A stretch of DNA of 42,540 bases from the NCBI GenBank assembly GCA_017463615.1, contig JAFTOU010000024.1:1-42540 (forward strand). The letters run 5' to 3'. Shown one piece after another: positions 1 through 9,096 of the stretch. The notes beneath the pieces are model-generated. The model saw only the letters and a list, made by a program, of their open reading frames with translations, had not been told where the DNA came from and made no database searches. The translations under genes were made by a program, and so were the position numbers. The stretch's first letter is position 1. Each line of letters opens with the position of its first letter. The DNA comes from Alistipes sp. GTDB lineage: Bacteria > Bacteroidota > Bacteroidia > Bacteroidales > Rikenellaceae.

Positions 1-117
1 GAAGTCGCTCGCATATTGGGTGTATCGGCATTTGCTAAAACACCCATTCGGGAATTGCTTGCAAACGACCAACAAACAATCGAAAACCAAAATGTCAAAG
101 AACAAAAATTATTTTAA
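1..117 (+). CDS. C-terminal fragment of an unrecognised protein (5' end outside window)
   Basis: Frame 1 is open from the window edge to a TAA at 115-117 and gives 38 residues, beginning EVARILGVSAFAKTPIRELL and ending in a Lys/Gln-rich tail. I do not recognise the family from this tail. The base composition is clearly more AT-rich than the housekeeping genes to the right, so it may be the edge of an accessory region. The frame closes just where a second open frame takes over, so this may be the first part of one frameshifted gene. Confidence 0.5.
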   Translation, partial: EVARILGVSAFAKTPIRELLANDQQTIENQNVKEQKLF

Positions 118-338
118 GTAAAATTTATCGCACCAGTACTAATGAACTGATAGAAATTTTCAGAAACAGAGAATCTATAAATAAGGCTCTAAAGAGAAAT
201 ATTCGCGAAGAAATATATTTCAATATTTCTTATTGGCTACCAGAAGCTACACCTACAACAATAAACTCTAAAACTCTTGAGAAAAAGCAGAGAGGAAATA
301 GTTACACATCTTACTTCATACTTATCAAGGAGTTTTAA
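117..338 (+). pseudogene. Open frame without a start codon, possible frameshifted continuation of the left-edge gene
   Basis: Frame 3 is open from about 39 to a TAA at 336-338. From 117 it encodes about 73 residues (SKIYRTSTNELIEIFRNRES..., later ISYWLPEATPTTINSKTLEK). There is no ATG or other Met codon anywhere in it, so it cannot be a free-standing gene with a normal start. The simplest reading is a frameshift relative to the frame ending at 117, or a decayed remnant. The sequence is AT-rich and the family is not recognised. Confidence 0.35.
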
Positions 339-374
339 CAACAATGGCTGTCAAAATTGACAGCCATTGTTGTT
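337..374. terminator. Bidirectional hairpin terminator between left-edge gene and mqnC
   Basis: A perfect 18-bp stem with a 2-nt loop is centred at 355/356. The stop codon at 336-338 forms part of its left arm. It lies between a rightward frame and the convergent mqnC gene, so it could terminate both. Runs of T on both sides are short and interrupted. Confidence 0.65.
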
Positions 375-385
375 ATATTGCTCGG

Positions 386-1477
386 TTACAGCAGGTTGTA
401 GAGTTGGTCGCGGAGGCGAGGGGTGAAGCCCGCCTCGCGGATGGCGCGCTGGATGCCGTCGGCGTCAAAGTGGTTATCGGCGCCGGCGGAGCTGACGACA
501 TTCTCCTCAATCATTATAGAGCCGAAGTCGTTTGCGCCGCTATGCAGGGCAATCTGAGCCGTCTGCTTGCCGACCGTAAGCCACGAGGCCTGGATATTTC
601 GGATATTATTGAGCACAAGGCGGCTGATGGCGATAATGCGGATATACTCCAATGGCGAGAAGTGGGTCTTAACGCCCTGAGCCTCAAGGCGCGTGCCTGT
701 AGAGCGGAATATCCACAGGATAAATGCCGTAAAGCCGTAGTGACCCTCGGGAACGGCAGCCTGCAGGTCGCGGATGCGGATAAGGTGCTCAATACGCTCG
801 GCAGGGGTCTCAATATGTCCATACATCATCGTTGCCGAGGTTGGCAGGTTCATAAGATGCGCCTCGTGCATAACCTGCAGCCACTCCTCCACGCTCGGCT
901 TTGCGGGCGAGATAATCTTTCGCACGCGCGGCACAAGAATCTCAGCACCAGCACCTGGGAGTGAGTCCAGACCCGCAGCGACTAATCGCTCAAGGGTCTG
1001 CAGAGTAGTAAGTCCGCTAATCTTTGCGATATGAGCCACCTCGGGAGCGCCCAGAGCGTGCAGGCGAACAGCGGGATAGAGTCGCTTAAGCTCGCGGAAC
1101 AGCTCCTCGTAGAACTCAATGCCCAATTTAGGGTGCATACCGCCCTGCAGTAGCAGCTGGTTACCACCCAGAGCAAGCATAGTCTCTATCTTCTCGCAGT
1201 ACTGCTCAATGGTTGTGATATAGTGTTTCTCCGTCTGGTGAGGCTTGCAGTGGAAGTTACAAAACAAGCAGCCCGAGGTGCAGACATTGGTAGTATTGAC
1301 ATTGCGGTCAATCTGCCATGTGACAACATCTGGGTTATCCACCTTTGCCCTGCGCAGCGCATCTGCCTCGGCAGCAAGCTCAGCAAGTGGTGCTGTGGTA
1401 TAGAGGTGCAGAGCCTGCTCAAAACTAAGCGGCTCGCCACTGTGCGACTTGCGGTATATCTCCTTGCGGTATTCCAT
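386..1477 (-). CDS. mqnC: Cyclic dehypoxanthinyl futalosine synthase (MqnC), radical SAM
   Basis: A radical SAM enzyme that cyclises dehypoxanthine futalosine to its cyclic form in the futalosine route to menaquinone. It acts in the cytoplasm. The 363-residue length fits MqnC. The iron-sulfur motif is C66-x3-C70-x2-C73 in NVCTSGCLFCNF. Family signatures include LLQGGMHP, the DSLPGAGAEIL segment with a following R-V-R, and ATMMYGHIET in the C-terminal half. MqnE is the nearest alternative, but the CX3CX2C spacing with the LPGAGAEIL block favours MqnC. The start ATG overlaps the stop codon of rnr by one base (TAATG), implying translational coupling. No other mqn genes are in the window. Confidence 0.9.
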   Translation of the reverse strand: MEYRKEIYRKSHSGEPLSFEQALHLYTTAPLAELAAEADALRRAKVDNPDVVTWQIDRNVNTTNVCTSGCLFCNFHCKPHQTEKHYITTIEQYCEKIETMLALGGNQLLLQGGMHPKLGIEFYEELFRELKRLYPAVRLHALGAPEVAHIAKISGLTTLQTLERLVAAGLDSLPGAGAEILVPRVRKIISPAKPSVEEWLQVMHEAHLMNLPTSATMMYGHIETPAERIEHLIRIRDLQAAVPEGHYGFTAFILWIFRSTGTRLEAQGVKTHFSPLEYIRIIAISRLVLNNIRNIQASWLTVGKQTAQIALHSGANDFGSIMIEENVVSSAGADNHFDADGIQRAIREAGFTPRLRDQLYNLL

Positions 1478-3666
1478 TACTTCCTACGCTTCTTCTTTAC
1501 ACTATCTCGGATAATAAGCTCCGTCCCCTCCTGCTCGGCGAAGGTAAAGTCCAGCATACGGCGGCGCAGGTCGGCACTCTTGACCGTCACGCGCACCTTA
1601 TCGCCGAGGGTAAAGACCTTGCCCGTAGAGTGTCCGTAGACCTCATAGCGAGCCTCGTCAAAGCGGAAGTAGTCGCCCTGTATATCGCGCATAGCGACCA
1701 TACCCTCAACGATAGACTCCTCAAGCTCCACGAAGATACCCCACTCGGACATACCAGATATATGGCCGTCAAAGCTCTGTCCGACCTTATCTGCCATATA
1801 CTCCACCATCTTATACTTTATAGATGCACGCTCCGCCTCGGCAGCCACAACCTCGCGCTCGGACGAGTGCTCGCACAGCGCCTCCAAAGCATCGCGGTCG
1901 GCACTCTTGCCACCGTCAAGGTATCGCTGCAGCAGTCGGTGCACCATCATATCTGGATAACGGCGGATAGGCGATGTAAAGTGCGTATAGTACGGGAATG
2001 CCAATCCGTAGTGTCCGATATTTGCCGTAGTATAGATTGCCTTCGCCATAGAGCGTATAGCCAGCAGGCTCACGACATTCTCCTCGGGGCGACCCTTGAT
2101 ATCCGACATCAGCTGGTTGAGCTCCTTAGCCACTGCGCTACCCTTCTGCGCCTTGAACAGATGTCCGAAGCGGAGGATAAAGGTGCGGAAACGCTCAAAC
2201 TTATCGCTATTTGGCTCGTCGTGCACGCGGAAGACCATTGTGCGCGGCCTACCATTACGCTTAGCGCAGAATGTAGCCACGCGACGGTTTGCCAGCAGCA
2301 TAAACTCCTCAATAAGCTGATTTGCCTCCTTCTGCACCTTGAAGTAGACACCCGTAGGGCGACCCTGCTCGTCAAGGTGGAACTTAGCCTCGCGGCGGTC
2401 AAAGGCTATAGCGCCCTTGCGATAGCGTTCCTTGCGCATAGCCTGAGCAAGGCGATGGAGGGTAAGTATCTGTTCCTGCATATCGCCCGCAGCACCCTCA
2501 ATAATCTGCTGTGCCTCCTCGTATGTAAAGCGGCGGTCGGAGTATATCACCGTGCGACCAAACCACTCGTCTACAATCTTCAGCTTCTCGTCAATAGTAA
2601 ACACCGCCGAGAAACAGAGCTTCTCCTCGTGCGGACGCAGCGAGCAGAGCTCATTAGAGAGGCGCTCTGGCAGCATAGGTATCGTTCTATCAACAAGATA
2701 GACCGATGTACCACGCTCCTGAGCCTCATCGTCTATAACGCTACCTGGGCGGACATAGTGGGTCACATCGGCGATATGCACACCAACCTCCCAAAGACCT
2801 TCGCCCACCTTGCGGATAGAGAGTGCATCGTCAAAGTCCTTAGCATCGGCAGGGTCAATGGTCAGCGTAGGCACATCGCGCATATCGCGGCGCGAAGCGT
2901 AGTCCTGCTCGGTAATCGTACCATCAATCTCTGCCGCAGCCTTCTCTACCGCCTCCTCAAATTTATAAGGCAGGTCGTACTCAAGCAGTATGGCGTGCAT
3001 CTCGGCATCGTTATCGCCCGTAGCACCCAGAATATCAACAAGTTCGCCTATAGGCATATCGTCATCCTCGTACCACTCGCGGATGCGAACAGCGACCTTA
3101 TCGCCCGTCTGCACCTTTGGATACTTCTTGCGCGAGAGGTATATATCCACTGGCATACGACGCGAGTCGGCAGCAACGATAATAGCACTCTTAGAGACCA
3201 CCTCAGCCACGCCGGCATAGCAGCGGTCGCTACGCTCAATAACCTTCAGAATCTCACCCTCCAATGCACCTGTGCGGGCGGTGTGGGTTACGACAAACTC
3301 CACCTTATCGCCATTAAGTGCGTGGCGAGAGTTGCGCGAATGGATAAACACATCCGATGGCAGCTCCTCGCACGAAACATAGAGGTTGCCGCTGTTACTC
3401 ATATCGGCAACACCCTGATAACGAGTGAGTTTACTACGCGAGAGCTGATAGCTTCCGCGTCCCTGACACTCTATATATCCCTGCTCAAGCAGTGTATCAA
3501 GAATCTGCTTTGTAAGGTCTCGTCCAACCTTATCTGCGCCACCCGAAGCGGCAGCGAGTGCCTTGAGTGTAAACTTGCGCTCAGGTTGCTCGCGGAACAT
3601 CCCGACAATAAAACTTGCGCGGTCGCTAAACGAAGCGCGACGATTTGTCTTCTTTCCTTTTCCCAT
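1477..3666 (-). CDS. rnr: Ribonuclease R, 3'-5' exoribonuclease
   Basis: A processive 3'-5' exoribonuclease for structured RNA and RNA quality control. The 729-residue protein has an N-terminal winged-helix-like region (about 15-90), cold-shock-type OB folds (about 80-250), the catalytic RNB domain with DPADAKDFDDALS (about 268-280), which holds the metal-binding aspartates, a late-RNB motif YTHFTSPIRRYPDMMVHRLL (about 570-590), and an S1 domain (about 640-715). A basic KKKRRK tail follows, typical of RNase R. It lies 8 bp downstream of the M20 hydrolase gene and overlaps mqnC by one base, so it belongs to the leftward operon. A 721-codon open frame runs antisense across it and is a shadow. 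Confidence 0.95.
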   Translation of the reverse strand: MGKGKKTNRRASFSDRASFIVGMFREQPERKFTLKALAAASGGADKVGRDLTKQILDTLLEQGYIECQGRGSYQLSRSKLTRYQGVADMSNSGNLYVSCEELPSDVFIHSRNSRHALNGDKVEFVVTHTARTGALEGEILKVIERSDRCYAGVAEVVSKSAIIVAADSRRMPVDIYLSRKKYPKVQTGDKVAVRIREWYEDDDMPIGELVDILGATGDNDAEMHAILLEYDLPYKFEEAVEKAAAEIDGTITEQDYASRRDMRDVPTLTIDPADAKDFDDALSIRKVGEGLWEVGVHIADVTHYVRPGSVIDDEAQERGTSVYLVDRTIPMLPERLSNELCSLRPHEEKLCFSAVFTIDEKLKIVDEWFGRTVIYSDRRFTYEEAQQIIEGAAGDMQEQILTLHRLAQAMRKERYRKGAIAFDRREAKFHLDEQGRPTGVYFKVQKEANQLIEEFMLLANRRVATFCAKRNGRPRTMVFRVHDEPNSDKFERFRTFILRFGHLFKAQKGSAVAKELNQLMSDIKGRPEENVVSLLAIRSMAKAIYTTANIGHYGLAFPYYTHFTSPIRRYPDMMVHRLLQRYLDGGKSADRDALEALCEHSSEREVVAAEAERASIKYKMVEYMADKVGQSFDGHISGMSEWGIFVELEESIVEGMVAMRDIQGDYFRFDEARYEVYGHSTGKVFTLGDKVRVTVKSADLRRRMLDFTFAEQEGTELIIRDSVKKKRRK

Positions 3667-3674
3667 AACCTTTC

Positions 3675-4769
3675 TTACCTTAATTTATATACCAATGCGG
3701 ACATAAAGTCCACGCCAATAGCTATAGCTCGCTCATCCGGAGCAAATGCCGATGTGTGGCTACCACCAGCTGCACGACCTACACCCAAACGATAGAATAG
3801 CGACGGATATTGTATCGTATAGAAGCCAAAATCCTCTGCCGTATAGCGTTTCGGGAGCTCTACAGCCTCAAGGCTCTCCGACGCCAAGGTGCGAGCAATC
3901 TCCGTCAGGCGACTATCATTTACAACGCACGGATAGCCGTGGTTTATATCCACCTCCGTAGTCGTGCCGAAAAGGGCATCCACCTCCGCTGCTGTAGTAC
4001 GAATAGCCTCCCAAGTCTGCTCGCGCAACGACTGGTCAAAGGTGCGCATCGTTCCCTCCATATATGTAAGGTCGGGGATAATGTTAGTCGCGCCCTCGGC
4101 CTGAACCTTACCGATAGAGAGGACTAAATCGTTGCTATTCAGCGTGTTAATCTTCGCTATAATATTAGCCGCAGCAGCGACCGTATCGTTCAGTTTATCG
4201 CGCATAGCCCCATGGCCACCACGACCACGAACATAGAGTCGCAACTCGTCGTTTGACGCCATAAAGGCACCCGAGCAGAGACCTATCTGCCCCACCTCAA
4301 GTCCGCTATCGGTATGATTACCAACCATAGCCACAACATCGTAGCCCTCAAACGGGTTCTCGGCAAGCACCTTTGATGCGCCGCCCGGATTACACTCCTC
4401 GCCCGGTTGGAAGAGACCAAAAACAGTACCCTCAAAGTCGCGCGAGAGGTTTAATCGTTGCAGAGCGCCGAAGAGAATTGCTGCGTGAACATCGTGCCCA
4501 CAAGCGTGCATAACACCCTCATTCTCAGAGGCATACTCAAGACCCGTAGCCTCAGTAATCGGCAGTGCATCTATATCGGCACGAAGCACAATGGCGCGAG
4601 CAGCATCCCCGCACCCCGTAATCTTTGCCAGCACGCCCGTACCTGCCACGCGACGGCACTCTATACCCTCGGCAGCAAGTGCGCCCTCAATAAAGGCTGC
4701 CGTCTCAAACTCAACAAACGACAACTCTGGGTGGCGATGTATATGGCGACGAAACTCTATAGGTGTCAT
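3675..4769 (-). CDS. M20-family metallo-amidohydrolase (amino-acid/peptide deacylase)
   Basis: A zinc-dependent hydrolase of the M20 family, of the N-acyl amino acid amidohydrolase/hippurate hydrolase type (M20D). Length 364 residues. Metal and catalytic motifs in order: LRADIDALPI (about 61-70), HACGHDVHAAILFG (about 87-100), the QPGEECNPGGA acid pair (about 120-130), GRGGHGAMR of the dimerisation lid domain (about 181), and a C-terminal AEDFGFY plus GGSHTSAFAPDE. The substrate cannot be read from sequence. Its start overlaps the stop of the upstream cyclotransferase gene (ATGA), so the two are translationally coupled. Confidence 0.88.
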   Translation of the reverse strand: MTPIEFRRHIHRHPELSFVEFETAAFIEGALAAEGIECRRVAGTGVLAKITGCGDAARAIVLRADIDALPITEATGLEYASENEGVMHACGHDVHAAILFGALQRLNLSRDFEGTVFGLFQPGEECNPGGASKVLAENPFEGYDVVAMVGNHTDSGLEVGQIGLCSGAFMASNDELRLYVRGRGGHGAMRDKLNDTVAAAANIIAKINTLNSNDLVLSIGKVQAEGATNIIPDLTYMEGTMRTFDQSLREQTWEAIRTTAAEVDALFGTTTEVDINHGYPCVVNDSRLTEIARTLASESLEAVELPKRYTAEDFGFYTIQYPSLFYRLGVGRAAGGSHTSAFAPDERAIAIGVDFMSALVYKLR

Positions 4770-5551
4770 AACAATCTGATTTCAAACATTTTACTCCAAT
4801 TCTTACCCGTAACAAACACACTCTTTGTCATCGGGTCGTAGGCAATGCCGTTGAGCACATCTGTAGTAGCATCAATCTCGCTCTCAGGCAGCAGTCCGCG
4901 AAGGTCTACAATGGTCTCCACTACCCCACTCTGCGGGTTGATGATAACAATCTGGTCAAGGGTGTAGACATTTGCCCAAATCTTGCCATCAATCCACTCC
5001 AACTCGTTGAGATAAGGCAGCGACTCACTATTGCAAGTAACTGCTATTCTGCGCTTTAGCTCCAGCGTTGCGGGGTCAAGCACGCGGATATCGGGCGTGC
5101 CGTCGCTCATATAGAGCACGCTTCCGTCTGTGGTAAGCCCCCAACCCTCGCCCTTATAGCGCTTGGTGGCAACCTTCTTGAGCGTTTTGCGGTCGTAGAT
5201 GTGCATCAGTCCATTCTGCCAAGTGAGCTGATATATCTTATCGCCCAGCAGGGTGATTCCCTCGCCAAACTGGTCATCGGCAAGGCGAGCGACAACGGTG
5301 CTCATGCCCGTACTAAGGTCGGTATACTGCAGGCGCGACTGGCCATAGTTGCCCGTGCCCTCCCACATAAGGCCATCTACAAGCTGAAGACCCTGAGTGT
5401 AGGCGTCCCTCTGGTGGTTGTAGACCTTAACCACCTCTACTTGTGCATATTGTGCGTGGACAATAGTAGGCTCAGAGCTCCTCTTTTGCCTCGCGCCACC
5501 GCACGAAACGACCACAGCGCAGGCTATAAGTATATAAAATATCCTCTTCAT
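4766..5551 (-). CDS. Glutaminyl-peptide cyclotransferase (plant type), lipoprotein
   Basis: Predicted to cyclise N-terminal glutamine to pyroglutamate on exported proteins or peptides. The fold is the five-bladed propeller family of plant and bacterial glutamine cyclotransferases: YTQGLQLVDGLMWEGTGNYG early, then LTWQNG, LNELEWIDGKIWANVY and LNGIAYDP. The N-terminus MKRIFYILIACAVVVSCGG is a lipoprotein signal with lipobox VVSC, so it is probably tethered in the periplasm or at the outer membrane. I chose the ATG at 5551 rather than one nine bases upstream because the upstream ATG overlaps the -7 promoter box, and because MKRIFY starts the signal peptide. First gene of the leftward operon. Confidence 0.87.
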   Translation of the reverse strand: MKRIFYILIACAVVVSCGGARQKRSSEPTIVHAQYAQVEVVKVYNHQRDAYTQGLQLVDGLMWEGTGNYGQSRLQYTDLSTGMSTVVARLADDQFGEGITLLGDKIYQLTWQNGLMHIYDRKTLKKVATKRYKGEGWGLTTDGSVLYMSDGTPDIRVLDPATLELKRRIAVTCNSESLPYLNELEWIDGKIWANVYTLDQIVIINPQSGVVETIVDLRGLLPESEIDATTDVLNGIAYDPMTKSVFVTGKNWSKMFEIRLL

Positions 5552-5557
5552 ACAGTG

Positions 5558-5565
5558 CAAAGGTA
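5558..5565 (-). promoter_or_regulatory. Bacteroidetes -7 promoter box for the cyclotransferase-M20-rnr-mqnC operon
   Basis: On the minus strand this reads TACCTTTG, matching TAnnTTTG. Only six bases separate it from the chosen ATG at 5551, so the transcript would have almost no leader. No good -33 TTTG is seen. Confidence 0.55.
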
Positions 5566-5606
5566 CGAAATATTGAGAGAAGTTATGTAATTTCCGAAAA
5601 AAATTA

Positions 5607-5614
5607 TATCTTTG
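5607..5614 (+). promoter_or_regulatory. -7 promoter box for tig
   Basis: Reads TATCTTTG, matching TAnnTTTG, 39 bases before the tig ATG. The -33 element is weak. It is divergent from the leftward operon promoter about 45 bp away. Confidence 0.6.
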
Positions 5615-5653
5615 CGGGCTGATTAGCGTGAATAATTAAACAATATATAGACT

Positions 5654-6979
5654 ATGGAAATTACAAGAGTACAGAAGGAGCAGGGTGTATCGCTGCTCAA
5701 GGTTGTAGTTGGCGAGGCTGACTACAAGGAGGCAGTAGATAAGATGCTGCACGACTACAAGCGCAAGGCTAATGTTCCAGGTTTCCGTCCTGGTATGGTT
5801 CCTATGGGCATTATCCGCAAGATGTATGGCAAGGGTGTTATTGCTGAGCAGTCTTACCGCACAGCTTCAAACGCAGTATTTGAGTACCTCCAGAAGGAGA
5901 AGATTGACTATCTGGGCGATGTTATTCCTGCAGAGGAGCAGGGCGCATTTGACTTTGACAACTCTACTGAGTTTGAGTTCGTATTTGAGATTGGCGAGGC
6001 TCCAAAGTACGATGTAACCCTCTCTACTAAGGATAAGCTGACCTACTACAAGATTAAGATCAACAAAGAGATGCACAACAACTTCCTTGACAATTTCCTG
6101 CGTCGCTTCGGCAAGCTGGTAGAGGTTAAGAAGGTTAAGAAGGACGAGGCTCTGACCGTAACCCTTGACAATGGCGATCTGCGCGTAGAGGATGCTTATG
6201 TAGGCCTTATCTCTATGTCTGAGGAGGAGCGTAAGCCTTGGATTGGCAAGACTATAGGTTACAAGACCACTATCAACATCAACGAGATGTACTCTTCTCC
6301 TGCACAGCGCGCAGCTATGCTCCATGTAAAGGAGGAGGAGCTTGCAGGTATCAACCCAGAGTTTGAGCTGGAGATTACTATGATTCGCCAGTTTGCAAAC
6401 CCTGAGCTGAACGAGGAGTTCTTCAAGACTGCATTCCCAGAGGGCAATGTAACCGACAAGGAGGGTCTTGATAAGTATATTGACGCTCAGATTGAGGGCG
6501 AGATGGCTCGCGAGTGCGACTATATGTTCGCTGCTCATGTGCGCAACTTTATGATTGAGAAGGCTGCTCTGGCAATGCCTACCGAGTTCCTCAAGCGTTG
6601 GCTCTTCACCATCAACGAGGGTAAGTTCACAATGGAGGATATTGAGAAGGACTTTGAGGGCTTTATCAAGATGTTCACTTGGAACTACATCCAGCGTCAG
6701 ATTATCACTGCTGAGAACATCAGCGTGAGCGAGGAGGAGGCTACCGAGGAGGCTAAGTCTCTGGCAGCTATGCAGTTTGCTCAGTACGGTATGCCTAACG
6801 CTCCAGAGGATATGATTGCTAACTTTGCAAAGAATATCCTTGAGAATAAGGAGCAGAAGCAGCACATCTACGAGAAGCTCTACGAGCAGAAGGTTGTTGC
6901 AGCAGTTCGCGCAAAGGTAAAGGTTGCGGAGAAGGCTGTTTCAGCTGACGAGTTCTCTGAGATTGCTCGCAGCTTGTAA
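5654..6979 (+). CDS. tig: Trigger factor, ribosome-associated chaperone
   Basis: Binds the ribosome exit tunnel and shields nascent chains. The N-terminal ribosome-binding domain carries the family signature near [20 protein letters not shown] (residues about 39-58), with the F-R-P tip loop. The middle region (about 150-240) is where other trigger factors have an FKBP-type isomerase domain; here it is diverged. The C-terminal helical chaperone arms follow. Length 441 residues, normal for Bacteroidetes. Codon use is strongly biased (GAG, AAG, GCT), as expected for high expression. The terminator at 7001-7038 separates it from clpP-clpX, giving the common tig-clpP-clpX order. Confidence 0.93.
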   Translation: MEITRVQKEQGVSLLKVVVGEADYKEAVDKMLHDYKRKANVPGFRPGMVPMGIIRKMYGKGVIAEQSYRTASNAVFEYLQKEKIDYLGDVIPAEEQGAFDFDNSTEFEFVFEIGEAPKYDVTLSTKDKLTYYKIKINKEMHNNFLDNFLRRFGKLVEVKKVKKDEALTVTLDNGDLRVEDAYVGLISMSEEERKPWIGKTIGYKTTININEMYSSPAQRAAMLHVKEEELAGINPEFELEITMIRQFANPELNEEFFKTAFPEGNVTDKEGLDKYIDAQIEGEMARECDYMFAAHVRNFMIEKAALAMPTEFLKRWLFTINEGKFTMEDIEKDFEGFIKMFTWNYIQRQIITAENISVSEEEATEEAKSLAAMQFAQYGMPNAPEDMIANFAKNILENKEQKQHIYEKLYEQKVVAAVRAKVKVAEKAVSADEFSEIARSL

Positions 6980-7000
6980 TCTGTAGAAAACATACAACGG

Positions 7001-7038
7001 GCTCTGCGAGGTTTGCACTATCCTTGCAGGGCTTTTTT
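7001..7038 (+). terminator. Intrinsic terminator after tig
   Basis: An 11-bp stem (7001-7011 with 7022-7032, including G-T pairs) and a 10-nt loop are followed by six T. No -7 box lies between it and clpP, so clpP-clpX may depend on readthrough or on an unrecognised promoter. Confidence 0.75.
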
Positions 7039-7077
7039 ATCCTAAAGAGTACAACTACAAAAAATAAGGGTACACCT

Positions 7078-7740
7078 ATGAAAGAATTTGAAAAATTTGC
7101 CGTTAAGGGTTGCGGAATAACCTCAACCACACTGCACGACTATCGTGCTCTACAGAGTGCATACATCAATCCGACCATTCTTGAGGAGCGCCAGCTCAAT
7201 GTTACTCAGATGGATGTCTTCAGCCGTCTGATGATGGAGCGTATTCTGTTTCTCGGCACAGCTATAGATAGCGATATTGCAAATATCATCCAGGCACAGA
7301 TTCTCTTCCTTGAGTCTACAGACCCTACTAAGGATATTCAGATATATGTAAACTCCCCTGGTGGTGGCGTCTATGCAGGTCTGGGCATCTACGACACTAT
7401 GCAGCTTGCACAGTGCGATGTATCTACTATCTGTACCGGTATGGCTGCCTCTATGGGTGCTGTACTTCTGGCTGCGGGTGCTGCGGGCAAGCGTAACGCT
7501 CTGCCACACTCTCGCGTGATGATTCACCAGCCGCTGGGTGGTGTTCAGGGTCAGGCTTCAGATATTGAGATTACCGCTCGCGAGATTCTCAAGCTCAAGA
7601 ACGAGCTCTATGAGATTCTGGCATACCACACAGGCAAGGATATAGCAGAAATTGAGTGCGATGCAGACCGTGACTACTGGCTCACAGCAGCTGAGGCTAA
7701 GGAGTATGGTCTGATTGACAATGTTGTTTCAAAGCAATAG
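7078..7740 (+). CDS. clpP: ATP-dependent Clp protease proteolytic subunit
   Basis: Serine peptidase of the ClpXP complex. Counting from the ATG at 7078 (220 residues), the catalytic Ser125 lies in GMAASMGAV and His150 in [10 protein letters not shown], 25 residues apart as in E. coli. The likely acidic residue is in [10 protein letters not shown]. The open frame extends 18 codons further upstream, but that part overlaps the tig terminator and I reject it as coding. The body [17 protein letters not shown] is typical. clpX starts two bases after the stop, so the pair is one operon. Confidence 0.95.
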   Translation: MKEFEKFAVKGCGITSTTLHDYRALQSAYINPTILEERQLNVTQMDVFSRLMMERILFLGTAIDSDIANIIQAQILFLESTDPTKDIQIYVNSPGGGVYAGLGIYDTMQLAQCDVSTICTGMAASMGAVLLAAGAAGKRNALPHSRVMIHQPLGGVQGQASDIEITAREILKLKNELYEILAYHTGKDIAEIECDADRDYWLTAAEAKEYGLIDNVVSKQ

Positions 7741-7742
7741 TA

Positions 7743-9020
7743 ATGGCAAAAAATAGTAACAAACAGAGCCGTAAGGAGGAGTGCTGCTCGTTCTGCGGTC
7801 GTAGCAGAGCGGAGGTCGGCGTACTCTTTCAGGGTGCCGACGGAGCGACTATCTGCAACGACTGCATAGAGATTGGCTACACCTCCCTGGCTAACAATAA
7901 CCTCCTCTCTGCAAAGGATGCGAAAAAGGGCGCCAAGGCTGCTAAGGGCTTTAGTGCCGACAAGCTACTCAAGCCTGCGCAGATAAAGGAGTTCTTAGAT
8001 ACATATATCGTCGGTCAGGATAGCGCCAAGCGCTCTATCGCCGTGGCGGTATACAACCACTACAAGCGTCTAATTCGCAAGGATAGCGCCGAGGATGTGG
8101 AGTTGGACAAGTCTAACATCATCCTCGTTGGTCCTACAGGTACGGGTAAGACCCTTATTGCTCGTACTATCGCTCGTCTGCTGGAGGTTCCATTTACTAT
8201 CGTAGATGCAACCGTACTCACCCAGGCTGGCTATGTGGGCGAGGATGTGGAGAGTATACTCTCGCGCCTCTATCAGGCATCGGGCTACGACCTTGAGGCT
8301 ACACAGCGCGGTATTATCTTCATTGACGAGATTGACAAGATTGCTCGCAAGGGCGATAATCCGAGCATCACCCGCGATGTTTCGGGTGAGGGTGTGCAGC
8401 AGGCGTTGCTCAAGATACTGGAGGGCACGGTTGTAAATGTTGCACCTGAGGGTGGTCGTAAGCACCCAGAGCAGAAGTTTGTGCAGGTAGATACCAAGAA
8501 TATCCTCTTTATCTGCGGTGGCGCGTTTGACGGCATTGAGAAGCGTATTGCACAGCGACTCAACACCCGCGCAATAGGCTATGGCAGAGTAAATACCGAG
8601 AGTATTGACCGCGAGAACCTGCTCAAGTATGTGCAGCCGCAGGATATAAAGAGCTTTGGACTTATCCCAGAGCTGGTGGGTCGTGTGCCGGTAATCACGC
8701 ACCTTGAGCCACTGAGTCGTCAGGTGCTGCGCAATATCCTTACAGAGCCTAAGAATGCGATTATCCGCCAGTACCACCACCTCTTTGAGATGGATAACAT
8801 AAAACTCCATTTTGAGGAGGATGCGCTGGAGTTTATCGTAGACAAGGCTATGGAGTTCAAGCTCGGTGCGCGTGGCTTACGCTCTATATGTGAGGCGATT
8901 ATGAAGGATTTGATGTTTGAGGCTCCATCTTCGGACATTACCGAATTCACAATCACCAAGCAGTATGCAGAGCAGAAGTTTGACGCCTCTGCCTCTACAC
9001 TAACTAAGCAGAGTGCATAA
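7743..9020 (+). CDS. clpX: ATP-dependent Clp protease ATPase subunit ClpX
   Basis: AAA+ unfoldase that feeds substrates to ClpP. It has the N-terminal zinc-binding domain (C15-x2-C18 and C38-x2-C41), Walker A GPTGTGKT (about 130-137), the pore-loop region GYVGEDVES, Walker [11 protein letters not shown] (about 191-200), the [18 protein letters not shown] block and a sensor-2 GARGLRS near the C-terminus. 425 residues is normal. Partner clpP is immediately upstream. No terminator is obvious after the gene. Confidence 0.97.
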   Translation: MAKNSNKQSRKEECCSFCGRSRAEVGVLFQGADGATICNDCIEIGYTSLANNNLLSAKDAKKGAKAAKGFSADKLLKPAQIKEFLDTYIVGQDSAKRSIAVAVYNHYKRLIRKDSAEDVELDKSNIILVGPTGTGKTLIARTIARLLEVPFTIVDATVLTQAGYVGEDVESILSRLYQASGYDLEATQRGIIFIDEIDKIARKGDNPSITRDVSGEGVQQALLKILEGTVVNVAPEGGRKHPEQKFVQVDTKNILFICGGAFDGIEKRIAQRLNTRAIGYGRVNTESIDRENLLKYVQPQDIKSFGLIPELVGRVPVITHLEPLSRQVLRNILTEPKNAIIRQYHHLFEMDNIKLHFEEDALEFIVDKAMEFKLGARGLRSICEAIMKDLMFEAPSSDITEFTITKQYAEQKFDASASTLTKQSA

Positions 9021-9036
9021 TTTTTCGGTCAAAGTG

Positions 9037-9066
9037 TTGTAAAACCGAAAAAAATGACTAATTTTG
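9037..9066 (+). promoter_or_regulatory. Promoter for transketolase
   Basis: The -7 box TAATTTTG at 9059-9066 has a TTG at 9037-9039 and a 19-base spacer. The ATG follows about 30 bases later. Confidence 0.65.
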
Positions 9067-9096
9067 TAGAGAGAAAAAACTATTAACATTTGATAT

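Noticed and set aside
1630-3795. 721-codon open frame antisense to rnr
   Set aside because: It lies fully over the clear RNase R gene, has no recognisable domains and arises from strong codon bias on the other strand.
5867-6865. 332-codon frame antisense to trigger factor
   Set aside because: Leu/Cys/His-rich shadow of a highly biased gene, with no family features.
7024-7077. N-terminal extension of clpP
   Set aside because: It overlaps the tig terminator stem and T run, and ClpP families start near MKEFEKFAV-type sequence.
8070-8810. 246-codon frame antisense to clpX
   Set aside because: Shadow of a well-supported gene.
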